Positions 1 through 7,536 of a stretch of DNA of 10,675 nucleotides are shown here, one piece after another. This stretch comes from Xanthobacteraceae bacterium (GTDB taxonomy: Bacteria; Pseudomonadota; Alphaproteobacteria; Rhizobiales; Xanthobacteraceae), in contig JASHRR010001026.1 in assembly GCA_030037185.1 (NCBI GenBank), forward strand, positions 1-10,675. Reading direction: 5' to 3'. Under the pieces are notes generated by a model that was given only the letters and a program-made list of their open reading frames with translations, ran no database searches and was not told the origin of the DNA. Each line of letters begins with the position of its first letter. Position 1 is the stretch's first letter. Made by a program: the position numbers and the translations under genes.

Positions 1-640
1 GACCGCAAGGTCGCCTTCGTGAATGGCGCCGTCGATCGCAAAACCGTCAGTCCCGATCGCCTGGAAAATTCCGTTTCCCGCTACGTGGTGCAGGCCGGCT
101 CGGTCATTCCGGCTGCACTCATTACCGGCATGCGATCCGACCTTCCAGGCCAGGTCACGGCGCAGGTCACCGAGAATGTCTACGACAAGCCCAACCGGCT
201 GGTACCTGCTGATTCCGCAAGGCTCGAAGCTCATCGGCACTTATGACAGCCAGGTCGCCTTCGGACAGAACCGCCTGCTCCTGGTGTGGACGCGGCTGAT
301 GCTGCCGAATGGCCGCTCCATCGTGCTGGAGCGGCAGCCCGGCGCCGATCCGCAAGGCTTCATCGGTCTCGAAGACGAGGTCGATCAGCATTGGGGCCGG
401 CTCTTCATGGGGGCCGCGCTGTCGACGGTGATCGGCATCGGCGCCGAACTGGGCGCCAACGCCAACGACAGCGCCATCGCGTCAGCGCTTCGCCAAGGCA
501 GCAGCAACAGCCTCAGTCAGACAGGTCAGCAAATCACACAACGCAACCTCAATATCCAGCCGACCCTCACCGTCCGCCCGGGGTTTCCGGTGTGGGTGAT
601 CATCAATCGCGACCTCGTCCTCGCAGCCTACCAGGGTTGA
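1..640 (+). pseudogene. trbI: trbI (VirB10-like conjugal transfer protein), 3' part, frameshifted
   Basis: TrbI is the VirB10-type channel component of the trb mating-pair formation system, spanning inner membrane to outer-membrane core. The 5' end lies outside the window. The reading frame is open from base 1 and carries the family core: YVVQAGSVIPAALITG, then RSDLPGQVTAQVTENVYD. Homology then moves to the +1 frame at about 184-190, where SPTGWYLLIPQGSKLIGTYDS, the WTRLMLPNGRSIVLERQPGAD segment, NHWGRL-like DQHWGRL and the C-terminal LTVRPGFPVWVIINRDLVL follow, ending at a TGA at 638. One extra base, probably an A at 187/188, explains the shift. Apart from that the family sequence runs to its normal C-terminus, so the lesion is recent or a sequencing error. 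If real, the protein lacks its conserved VirB10 domain and this copy cannot support conjugation. The adjacent DUF2274 gene and integrase place it at the end of an ICE. Confidence 0.88.
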
Positions 641-679
641 AAGACCGTGCTCGCTGACGCGGACGCCTTTATCAGAGGT

Positions 680-687
680 AAAGGAGG
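680..687 (+). promoter_or_regulatory. Shine-Dalgarno site setting the GTG start of the DUF2274 gene
   Basis: AAAGGAGG is a near-perfect anti-16S match placed six bases before the GTG at 694. It decides this start, since no ATG is available nearby in frame. Confidence 0.8.
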
Positions 688-693
688 TAACCT

Positions 694-936
694 GTGGCTG
701 CTCTGAAACTTGGCCCACTGCCCAATCAACAAATGGTACGGGTCACCATCATGCTGGCGGAGCCTCTCAAGGAAGAGCTCGATGCCTACGCGGCCGAGCA
801 CAGCAGGCTCTACGAACCTGTCGAAGCCGCAGCATTGATACCGCACATGCTGCAGGCGTTCCTTCGCACCGACCGCGCTTGGTGCAGCCGCCGAAAACAG
901 ATTCGGAAACAAGTCTTGACGGACCCAGCCTCATAA
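694..936 (+). CDS. DUF2274 domain-containing protein (trbI-associated)
   Basis: This 80-residue protein has the DUF2274 layout: an N-terminal LKLGPLPNQQMVRVTIML strand region, a helical LKEELDAYAAEH segment and a C-terminal LIPHMLQAFLRTDRAW motif. Members of this family are commonly encoded right after trbI in alphaproteobacterial conjugative elements. Their function is unknown; the short strand-helix-helix pattern resembles ribbon-helix-helix-like small proteins, which is inference only. The start is GTG behind a strong ribosome binding site, 53 bp after the trbI stop, so it is probably co-transcribed with the trb genes. The basic tail after the conserved core (RRKQIRKQ) may be extended relative to relatives. 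No membrane segment or signal peptide is visible. Confidence 0.8.
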   Translation: MAALKLGPLPNQQMVRVTIMLAEPLKEELDAYAAEHSRLYEPVEAAALIPHMLQAFLRTDRAWCSRRKQIRKQVLTDPAS

Positions 937-977
937 ACACGCCATCGGCCGATTTCTCGATCGTAAAGCGTACCACC

Positions 978-1178
978 GTGGCAAAGCCTCTCGCCTTCAC
1001 AGAAGCCAGCGTTCGACGCGCCATAGCGGCCGTGCAGAAAGCTGGACTTCCCATCAAGGCCACCAGCATCGGGCCCGACGGGACCGTGACGATCTTTCAC
1101 GACATAGTTGCGTCATCAGTGCAGCCGGCGCTTAATGGCGCGTCTTCCTATTCCGTGTGGGAGGACATCCAAGCGTGA
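978..1178 (+). CDS. Small hypothetical protein coupled to the integrase
   Basis: From the GTG at 978 this is a 66-residue protein beginning with a helix (AFTEASVRRAIAAVQKAGL), then a strand pair around IKATSIGPDGTVTIFHD, and ending SYSVWEDIQA. Similar short proteins with an FTxAxxxRAI-type start and a 'DGT' turn sit directly upstream of integrases in many Rhizobiales genomes, as I recall; no function is known to me. Its TGA overlaps the integrase GTG as GTGA (1175-1178), implying translational coupling. A longer in-frame start at GTG 879 would give 99 residues but would overlap the DUF2274 gene and has no ribosome binding site. The site before 978 is also weak, so the start is uncertain. Position and size would fit a recombination directionality factor, but no helix-turn-helix is evident. 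Confidence 0.65.
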   Translation: MAKPLAFTEASVRRAIAAVQKAGLPIKATSIGPDGTVTIFHDIVASSVQPALNGASSYSVWEDIQA

Positions 1179-2293
1179 GCCGGATGCGGATCGATTTCCC
1201 TTATCTGATGCAGGACCGCGATCGGCACGGCAACGTCCGTTTCTATGTTCGGCGCGACGGGCGCAAGGTTCGCATCAATGCGCCTATGGGCTCGCCAGGC
1301 TTTGCCAAAGCCTATAGCGAGGCTATGGATGCGTTGGAACATCCGGAGGGTCCTCAAGGGCGTAGCGGTTTCCGTGCCGCCTCGCCTGGCACATTGGGGT
1401 GGCTTGCGGCCCGATATTTCGGCTCGCGTCGGTTCGTCAAGCTGGACCCCAAATCGCAGGCCACGCGTCGCCTGGTTATCGAGGAGTGCCTTCGAGAACC
1501 GCCGAAGCCGGGTTCCAGGTCGAAGATGTCCGACTGTCCGATCGGACGTGTGACCGCCGCGGTGGTCATGATGTTAATGGATCGGAAGGCGGACAAGCCT
1601 GGCGCCGCGAATAACCGGAAAAAGTATCTCTCGGCGTTGTTCGGATGGGCCGTTAAGGCCCGGATTATGACGGCGAACCCCGCACGGGACGCTGAGCGCG
1701 TCGGCTACGCTACAGATGGATTCCACACTTGGACGGTCGAGGAGGTGCGACAGTTCGAGGAGCGGCACCCGATCGGCACCAAGGCCCGCCTGGCGCTCGC
1801 CCTAATGCTATACACGGGCGCCCGGCGCGGCGACGTCGTGACCTTCGGGCGGCAGCACATCAAGGGTGGCGTGCTGCGCTACGTGCCTCGAAAGACGCGA
1901 TACAAACGCATGGCCGTCTCCGAGAAACCCATCCTGCCGGTACTGGCGGATATCATCGCCAAGAGTGCCACGGGCGACTTAACGCTACTCGTGACTGAAT
2001 ACGGTAAGCCGTTCACTTCCGCCGGATTCGGCGCCTGGTTCCGCAAGCGCTGCGATGAGGGGGGCTTACGCCATTGCACCGCGCATGGCCTACGCAAAGC
2101 CGGTGCGACGCTGGCCGCGGAAGCCGGTGCGACGGATCGGCAACTCATGGCAATGTTCGATTGGACGACGGCGAGTCAGGCCACGGTCTATACACAAGCG
2201 GCCGACCGGAAACGGCTTGCAGCACAGACGGCCCAGCTGATGGTGGGGCACTTTGAGAACAGCAAATTGCCCCACCGAAAACTAACTAGTTAA
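1175..2293 (+). CDS. Tyrosine-type site-specific recombinase (ICE integrase)
   Basis: This 372-residue phage-integrase-family recombinase would catalyse integration and excision of the element through a 3'-phosphotyrosyl intermediate. An N-terminal arm/core-binding region (about 1-195) includes the SAM-like segment NRKKYLSALFGWAVKARIMTANP. The catalytic domain shows all the expected residues: Arg217 in LYTGARRGD, a basic strand around TRYKRMAV for the active-site lysine, HGLR with His304 and Arg307, Trp330 in the usual His/Trp position (FDW), and nucleophile Tyr339 in ATVYTQAADRKR. The GTG at 1175 was chosen because it overlaps the upstream stop and gives MSRMRIDFPYL; ATG 1184 is an alternative. 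The gene is intact and stops 23 bp before the encoded CCA end of tRNA-Trp, so that tRNA 3' end is the likely attachment site. It is unrelated in detail to the degraded integrase on the other side of the tRNA. Confidence 0.93.
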   Translation: MSRMRIDFPYLMQDRDRHGNVRFYVRRDGRKVRINAPMGSPGFAKAYSEAMDALEHPEGPQGRSGFRAASPGTLGWLAARYFGSRRFVKLDPKSQATRRLVIEECLREPPKPGSRSKMSDCPIGRVTAAVVMMLMDRKADKPGAANNRKKYLSALFGWAVKARIMTANPARDAERVGYATDGFHTWTVEEVRQFEERHPIGTKARLALALMLYTGARRGDVVTFGRQHIKGGVLRYVPRKTRYKRMAVSEKPILPVLADIIAKSATGDLTLLVTEYGKPFTSAGFGAWFRKRCDEGGLRHCTAHGLRKAGATLAAEAGATDRQLMAMFDWTTASQATVYTQAADRKRLAAQTAQLMVGHFENSKLPHRKLTS

Positions 2294-2316
2294 TTTATAA
2301 GATGAATTTATGCCAC

Positions 2317-2344
2317 TGGCAGGAGTGAAGGGACTCGAACCCCT
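2317..2344. other. Putative attachment site in the 3' end of tRNA-Trp
   Basis: This stretch covers the T-arm, 3' acceptor strand and CCA of the tRNA gene, the part normally duplicated when an integrase uses a tRNA gene. The intact integrase ends 23 bp away and points towards it. A second copy of these bases does not occur elsewhere in the window, so the core and its limits are inferred. The other att copy would lie beyond position 1. Confidence 0.4.
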
Positions 2345-2393
2345 AACCCCCGGTTTTGGAGACCGGTGCTCTGGCCAATTGAGCTACACTCCT
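2317..2393 (-). tRNA. trnW: tRNA-Trp (anticodon CCA)
   Basis: The minus strand folds as a complete cloverleaf. The acceptor stem AGGAGTG (2393-2387) pairs with CACTCCT (2327-2321), followed by discriminator G (2320) and an encoded CCA (2319-2317). The D-stem is GCTC/GAGC with a GG-containing loop. The anticodon stem CCGGT/ACCGG encloses the loop CTCCAAA with anticodon CCA at 2359-2357. The T-stem AGGGG/CCCTT holds loop TTCGAGT and includes one G-U pair. The gene reads Trp codon UGG. It is flanked on its 3' side by an intact integrase and on its 5' side by an integrase relic 32 bp away, so accessory DNA touches both ends. In many alphaproteobacteria tRNA-Trp is followed by secE-nusG; here the element occupies that position. 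Confidence 0.96.
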
Positions 2394-2404
2394 ATGAAGG
2401 CGAA

Positions 2405-2433
2405 TACCTAAAGGTTCGCAATCAATTAGGCAA
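2405..2433 (-). promoter_or_regulatory. Candidate promoter for tRNA-Trp
   Basis: On the minus strand TTGCCT (2433-2428) and TAGGTA (2410-2405) are spaced by 17 bases and lie 11 bases before the mature tRNA 5' end. The -35 box is a fair match and the -10 box a poor one. The -35 overlaps the stop codon of the integrase relic, so any native promoter is squeezed against or replaced by imported sequence. Confidence 0.25.
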
Positions 2434-3048
2434 TAGCCGTGTCTTCGGAATCCGTTTCATTCTGAACAGGAGATCGGGCCGCGTTCTGAACGGATGTTCC
2501 TTGAGCGTTCGCAAGGGGATGAGCGTATCGCTTTCTGGTCGCGGGCAGGGCGCGCTCCAATGTCCGCTTGGCGTAGCCCTCGTAGGCGCGTCTAGTTCGG
2601 TGGCCGGATAGCGCCCGACCTCGCCCGTCTGTGATTTCCGCTTCCTCCAGCTCAGTCATCCCGCCATGTCGGCAAGCATCAAGGGTAAACATTTCCGGTA
2701 ACCTGAGCCGCTCCCGAAGCTTCCGCACTAGCTTCGCCATGTCGTGGCGGTCATATGGTTCGGCAACACCTTCCGCACTAGCTTCGCCATGTTGTGGCGG
2801 TCATATGGTTCGGCAACACCATCTCGTCCCAGTTTTAGGACCATGGCTATGCCGCGTCGAGGCAGACGAGTTAGCACGGCCTCAGCATCGGCGTAGAATT
2901 TGACCGGACCCCGTTCCGTGCTTTCCTCCAAGGGGTGCCATACTATTGCACCAGTCTTGTGATGCGTAATCCTGATGGCGTTTGGTGCTGCTTGGCCGCG
3001 GTAATCGGGCCACGCCAGATAGCCAGCGAGCACATTCTTAGGTCGCTG
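2426..3048 (-). pseudogene. Degraded tyrosine recombinase, C-terminal half, broken by tandem duplication
   Basis: Reading from high to low coordinates, family sequence starts abruptly at RPKNVLAGYLAWPDYRG (about 3045), continues through NAIRITHHKTGAIVWHPLEE, AEAVLTRLPRRGIAMVLK and EPYDRHNMAKLVRK, then shifts frame. Homology resumes in another frame as KLRERLRLPEMFTLDAC, CRHGGMTELEEAEITDGRG and the tyrosine region HRTRRAYEGYAKRTLERAL, ending at a TAA at 2426. The break is entirely accounted for by a 50-bp tandem duplication: removing one copy joins MAKLVRK directly to LRERLRL. The N-terminal half, including the first catalytic arginine region, is missing, so the gene is dead regardless. It belongs to a different integrase subfamily from the intact one at 1175. 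It probably marks an older mobile element. Confidence 0.85.
2721..2820. repeat. 50-bp tandem duplication (two copies)
   Basis: Positions 2721-2770 and 2771-2820 are identical except for C at 2743 versus T at 2793. Because 50 is not a multiple of three, the duplication shifts the frame of the integrase relic on the minus strand and creates an early stop. No further copies are seen in the window. Confidence 0.97.
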
Positions 3049-3244
3049 TGATCTTGCCGCCGACGAGGATGGCCCGACACCGTTGTTGGTGATGCTCGAC
3101 GATGGGGCAGCGCAGTGTCTGGTTCGCTTCGCGCAGCTCATGCAGGAGCGAAAAGAGTTGACGATCGGCTTGATGCGGTCCGCGATTGGCAAAGCGCGCG
3201 GTCTCGTCCTCCGGCTGTCGCTGGTGCTGGAATGCGTGCGTATT
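3038..3244 (-). pseudogene. Orphan reading frame of unknown identity, no start codon
   Basis: A 68-codon open stretch on the minus strand ends at TAA 3038 and is preceded by a TGA at 3247. It has no ATG, GTG or TTG start at its beginning. Its composition looks coding: PEDETARFANRGPHQADRQL, an amphipathic LFSLLHELREANQTL helix, then EHHQQRCRAILVGGKITAT. I do not recognise the family. Its end overlaps the point where homology of the integrase relic begins, so the two were probably joined by a deletion or insertion that removed the 5' ends of both. Between 3245 and 3435 I see nothing else apart from a 14-bp palindrome at 3313-3326. Confidence 0.35.
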
Positions 3245-3451
3245 TCAGACGCAGCGGTTTGCTATCGAGAAGCGTTTGACCGCAACACGTCGGCGCGGAA
3301 AACATGGCTGAGCGCTCTGCAGAGCGTCCTGCAGTTTGTTGGAATTTGCTTTCGATCGCCTGCTCCCCGTCCCGACAAGTCTATGGGCTGCTGGTTGCGA
3401 ACTGCGTTCGTCCCGTAGGACAGGCCTCCGAGGAGAAGGGAGGAGACGGCT

Positions 3452-3514
3452 GTGAAGCCTGGAGCGATCTACGCCAGGGTCTCCAAACAGAAGGGAGAAC
3501 ACACCATTGCGAGT
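3452..3514 (+). pseudogene. N-terminal fragment of a serine recombinase
   Basis: Starting at GTG 3452 the translation is KPGAIYARVSKQKGEHTIAS, which matches the start of large serine recombinases (resolvase-type IYARVS with the catalytic serine, then a TIASQ-like segment). A good ribosome binding site, AAGGGAGGAG at 3436-3445, sits six bases upstream, so this is a genuine gene start. Family resemblance ends after about 21 codons and the frame then runs antisense into the ATPase gene. The rest of the gene (several hundred codons) is absent. It was probably cut off by the rearrangement that joined this region to the transporter operon. It cannot be functional. Confidence 0.6.
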
Positions 3515-3565
3515 GACCGCAGCTCTGCTCCCACGGCGGCGCTCGCAATCCGGCGGCTGCAGCGG

Positions 3566-4560
3566 TCAGATTTCATCCTTACGAATGCAGGCGGCCAAAT
3601 GGCGGCGCTTGACGCCGGGGCCGGGCTCGCCCACGGGCTCCAATTGAGGAACGACCTTGCGGCAAGCCGCAATCGTGAAGGGACAGCGCGGGTGGAAGGG
3701 GCAGCCGGGCGGCGGGGATATCGGACTTGGCGCTTCGCCTCGCACCGGCTCGCCGACATGCCGGCTTTCCGGATCGGCGACCGGGATCGCTTCCATCAGC
3801 ACGCGCGTATAGGGATGCGCGGGCTGGGCGAAGACGCGCTCGGCCGGTCCCTTCTCGACGATGCGGCCAAGGTACATGATCGCGATGCTATCGCTCAGAT
3901 GTTCCACGACCGAGAGATCGTGGCTGATGAAAACGTACGTCAGATTTCGCTCGCGCTGCAGGCGAACCATGAGGTTCAAGACCTGACTGCGCACCGAGAC
4001 GTCGAGCGCAGACACGGGTTCGTCCGCGATCACGAGCTTCGGATCGAGGGCGAGCGCGCGGGCGATGCCGATGCGCTGCCGCTGCCCGCCTGAGAATTCG
4101 TGCGGATAGCGGTCCAGCATCTCGCCCGTCAACCCGACAGTATCCAGCAGCACGCGCACTTTCTCGATCTGCTCGGGCTTCGTGCCGATGCGGTGAACGA
4201 GAAGCGGCTCGCGCACGATCTCGCCCACCGTCATGCGCGGATTCAGCGAAGAATAGGGATCCTGGAAAACGACCTGAATTTCGCGTCGAAGCCGGAACAA
4301 TTCGGCCCCCGAGGCGTGCGCGAGATCCTTGCCCTCGAATAAGACGCGGCCTGCTGTCGGTTCCTCCAATCGCATAAGGGTCCGACCGAACGTCGACTTC
4401 CCGCATCCGGATTCGCCGACAAGGCCCAGCGTCTCGCCCGCCATGACGGTGAGATCGACGCCGTCGACGGCGCGCACATCGCCGATCTTTGCGCCGAAGA
4501 CGCCGCCGCGAACCGGATAGTATTTCTTCAATCCTTCGACAACCAGGAGAGGCGATCCGC

Positions 4561-4564
<4 letters not shown>
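3566..4564 (-). CDS. Peptide ABC transporter ATP-binding protein, OppF/DppF type
   Basis: This 332-residue cytoplasmic ATPase is one of two nucleotide-binding subunits of the importer encoded just upstream. It shows Walker [10 protein letters not shown] (50-58, Lys56), Q-loop Gln101 in [12 protein letters not shown], signature FSGGQRQR (157-164), Walker B LVIADE (177-182), D-loop SALD (185-188) and H-loop His215. The KKYYPVRGG start is typical of OppF-type subunits. The C-terminal oligopeptide-transporter extension has HPYTRVL and cysteines 288, 294, 301 and 326, a spacing like the [4Fe-4S]-type cluster reported in some peptide importers. The GTG start at 4564 overlaps the upstream ATPase stop as GTGA, implying coupled translation; a much longer upstream frame is just read-through of the preceding gene's alternative frame. 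It is the last gene of the operon, and no clear terminator follows. Confidence 0.93.
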
Positions 4565-5559
<995 letters not shown>

Positions 5560-5598
5560 GGCGGTGCCCTTTAGCTTGGCCGAAGCGTTTACTTGCCA

Positions 5599-7521
5599 TT
5601 ATTGGAATTTCTTGCGAACGCCGTAATAGTCCTTGTCCATATCAGGATCGAGCGGGTAGGGCTTATTGTCCCTCATCGCCTCAGCCAGAGCCGCTTTTTT
5701 TGCCGGATCGATCCAATAGACCATCCAGTCCGTCAATTGCTCCGTCCGCTTCGGCAGATAGAACTCGGGAAATTGTATGTAATCCCAGAAGACAAGCCTG
5801 AGATAAGGAGCGGTCTGCATTGGCACATAGAACGCCTCGCCGTGGACGATCTGGTCGACCTTGAAGAGGGCATTCTTCCGCGCTTCGGGATCCAGGCTTT
5901 CCTCGTAAATCTTGATCAGGTCGTCGACCTCTTTCGTGCCAAAACCCCAGAAATCATTATTGTTGTTGGTTTTCTTGAATTCGGTCCCGAGATATTGACG
6001 CGGGTCGGGGTAGAGACCGCTGGTCATCGCGAAATAGGCCGTTTCGTACTTTCGTTCCAGCGCGTGTTCGAACATCGTCCCCCCCTCAAGCTGCTGAAGA
6101 CGCATGTCGACGCCGGCCCTGCGGAAATCCTGCTGGATGATGGTCAGTGCGCTTTCCGAATTTTTGCTGGCATAGATCAAGGAGAAACTTGCCTTTTGGC
6201 CCTTGTCGTTGACCAGGATATCGTCCATGTCGGAATGAGTGAAGATCAGCCCGTAAACCACATTGCGGAGCTTTGCCAGGGTCCCTGAAGCACGGTCGGC
6301 ATCCGGCCGGTGGAACCCCGCGCGCTCGAACGATTCGCGCGCCTTGGTTGGATTGAAGCCATAGGGCCGGATGTCCGGGTTGGCGTATTCAGTCCCCTCA
6401 AAGAAGGATTTGATCCGATAGTACTCATTATACCAGATATTCTTGTTGAGCCTGTCAAAGTCGATCAGATACTGGATTCCAAGCCGAAAATCCCTGTTCT
6501 GAAATATCGGATCTTCAAGGTTCATCTGGATTCCGGTTACGCCCGAGGGCCACTCCACAAAGGCGCGCACCCGCCGCAGCCATCCGTTCGTGACCGCGGG
6601 GAATGTATAGATTTCATGCCAGTTCTTCGCCGAACCCTCCGGCATCATGTCGAGCTCGCCGTTTCGCACGTAATCCAGCACGCGCTCCGGCGGGATCACG
6701 CGCAGGTGAATTTCGGCAAAATTGTACAGTCCAGTGAAATAGCGCTTCTTGTCGCCCCACCAGTTCGGCACCCGCTTGAATGTGACGGATTGCCCGCGTT
6801 CCGTATCGGAGATGACGTAGGGGCCGACGACGATCTGCGGCTCGTTGGTTGTCCGCGTCACCCAGTCCTTGTCCAATACGGTCGCGTGCGCCGGCGTTGG
6901 CCATAGCTCGGCATAGTCAGAGAGCGGGCGCCAACTCGGTCGGGTTCCGACGATTCTCAGGGTGTAATCGTCGATTTTATCGACCGATTGGTAATATTGC
7001 TGCGCATACGTGTTGTAAAATGGGTCGACGATGAACTTCGACTGCATCATCTTCCAGGTGAACACATAGTCGTCGGCCGTGACCGGATGGCCATCGGAAA
7101 ATTTCACATCGGGATCCAGCTTGAGATAAATGGTCTTCTCGTCCTTCTGGATCGACCAATGGGTCGCCAGCATGGGGATGTACCTGTCCGTGACGGGATG
7201 CCGCTGAACCAGCGTGAATGATTGCGAGAATGCCCGGTTCCAGGAAGCGAAGGAGTCATTGCTATTGGGGCCCATGATACGGAGCGTCAGCGGATAGGCG
7301 CCGATGGCCATGTTGAGCGTCCCTCCGCGGATCGCTTTGGGCCAGCCGATGAGCGGGTCGTCCTCATTGGTCTCCCAAATGACGTCGGCGGGCAGCGTGA
7401 CCGGCTCAACCGTCTGCGTGGCCGGCGCCGCGGCGACTGACGGGTCATCTCCGGCGAAGGCCGTGACCTGCGAAGCGGCAAGAAAACCTGCGGCGGCGAT
7501 TGCCGTGATGAGCGTGTTCAT
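5599..7521 (-). CDS. yejA: YejA-like extracellular (periplasmic) solute-binding protein, family 5
   Basis: This 640-residue periplasmic receptor captures peptides or muropeptides for the YejB/YejE pore. A signal peptide is clear: a hydrophobic stretch at about residues 3-19 and a likely signal peptidase I site AFA|GDD after residue 23. The mature protein has SBP_bac_5 features, including the strand and helix pair KLDPDVKFSDGHPVTADDYVF (about 134-154) and GPYVISDTERGQ in the middle lobe. Length is close to, slightly above, E. coli YejA (about 600 residues). No lipobox cysteine is present. YejA relatives, and the related YepA, serve antimicrobial-peptide tolerance or muropeptide recycling in rhizobia and Agrobacterium, so substrate cannot be assigned from sequence alone. 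The ATG at 7521 has a GGGAAAG site and lies 15 bp after yejE. Being third, between permeases and ATPases, is unlike the yejA-first order in E. coli. Confidence 0.9.
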   Translation of the reverse strand: MNTLITAIAAAGFLAASQVTAFAGDDPSVAAAPATQTVEPVTLPADVIWETNEDDPLIGWPKAIRGGTLNMAIGAYPLTLRIMGPNSNDSFASWNRAFSQSFTLVQRHPVTDRYIPMLATHWSIQKDEKTIYLKLDPDVKFSDGHPVTADDYVFTWKMMQSKFIVDPFYNTYAQQYYQSVDKIDDYTLRIVGTRPSWRPLSDYAELWPTPAHATVLDKDWVTRTTNEPQIVVGPYVISDTERGQSVTFKRVPNWWGDKKRYFTGLYNFAEIHLRVIPPERVLDYVRNGELDMMPEGSAKNWHEIYTFPAVTNGWLRRVRAFVEWPSGVTGIQMNLEDPIFQNRDFRLGIQYLIDFDRLNKNIWYNEYYRIKSFFEGTEYANPDIRPYGFNPTKARESFERAGFHRPDADRASGTLAKLRNVVYGLIFTHSDMDDILVNDKGQKASFSLIYASKNSESALTIIQQDFRRAGVDMRLQQLEGGTMFEHALERKYETAYFAMTSGLYPDPRQYLGTEFKKTNNNNDFWGFGTKEVDDLIKIYEESLDPEARKNALFKVDQIVHGEAFYVPMQTAPYLRLVFWDYIQFPEFYLPKRTEQLTDWMVYWIDPAKKAALAEAMRDNKPYPLDPDMDKDYYGVRKKFQ

Positions 7522-7536
7522 GTCGCTTTCCCGAGT

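Noticed and set aside
2366..2611. An 81-codon + strand frame.
   Set aside because: It overlaps the tRNA-Trp gene and is antisense to the integrase relic.
3313..3326. A perfect 14-bp palindrome, CGCTCTGCAGAGCG, considered as a resolvase or regulator site.
   Set aside because: It is single, has no flanking repeat or associated intact recombinase, and such a palindrome can occur by chance in GC-rich DNA.
3515..3565. Looked for an intrinsic terminator after the last ATPase gene.
   Set aside because: There is a GC-rich partial palindrome around CGGCTGCAGCGG but no stable stem followed by a T-run on the minus strand.
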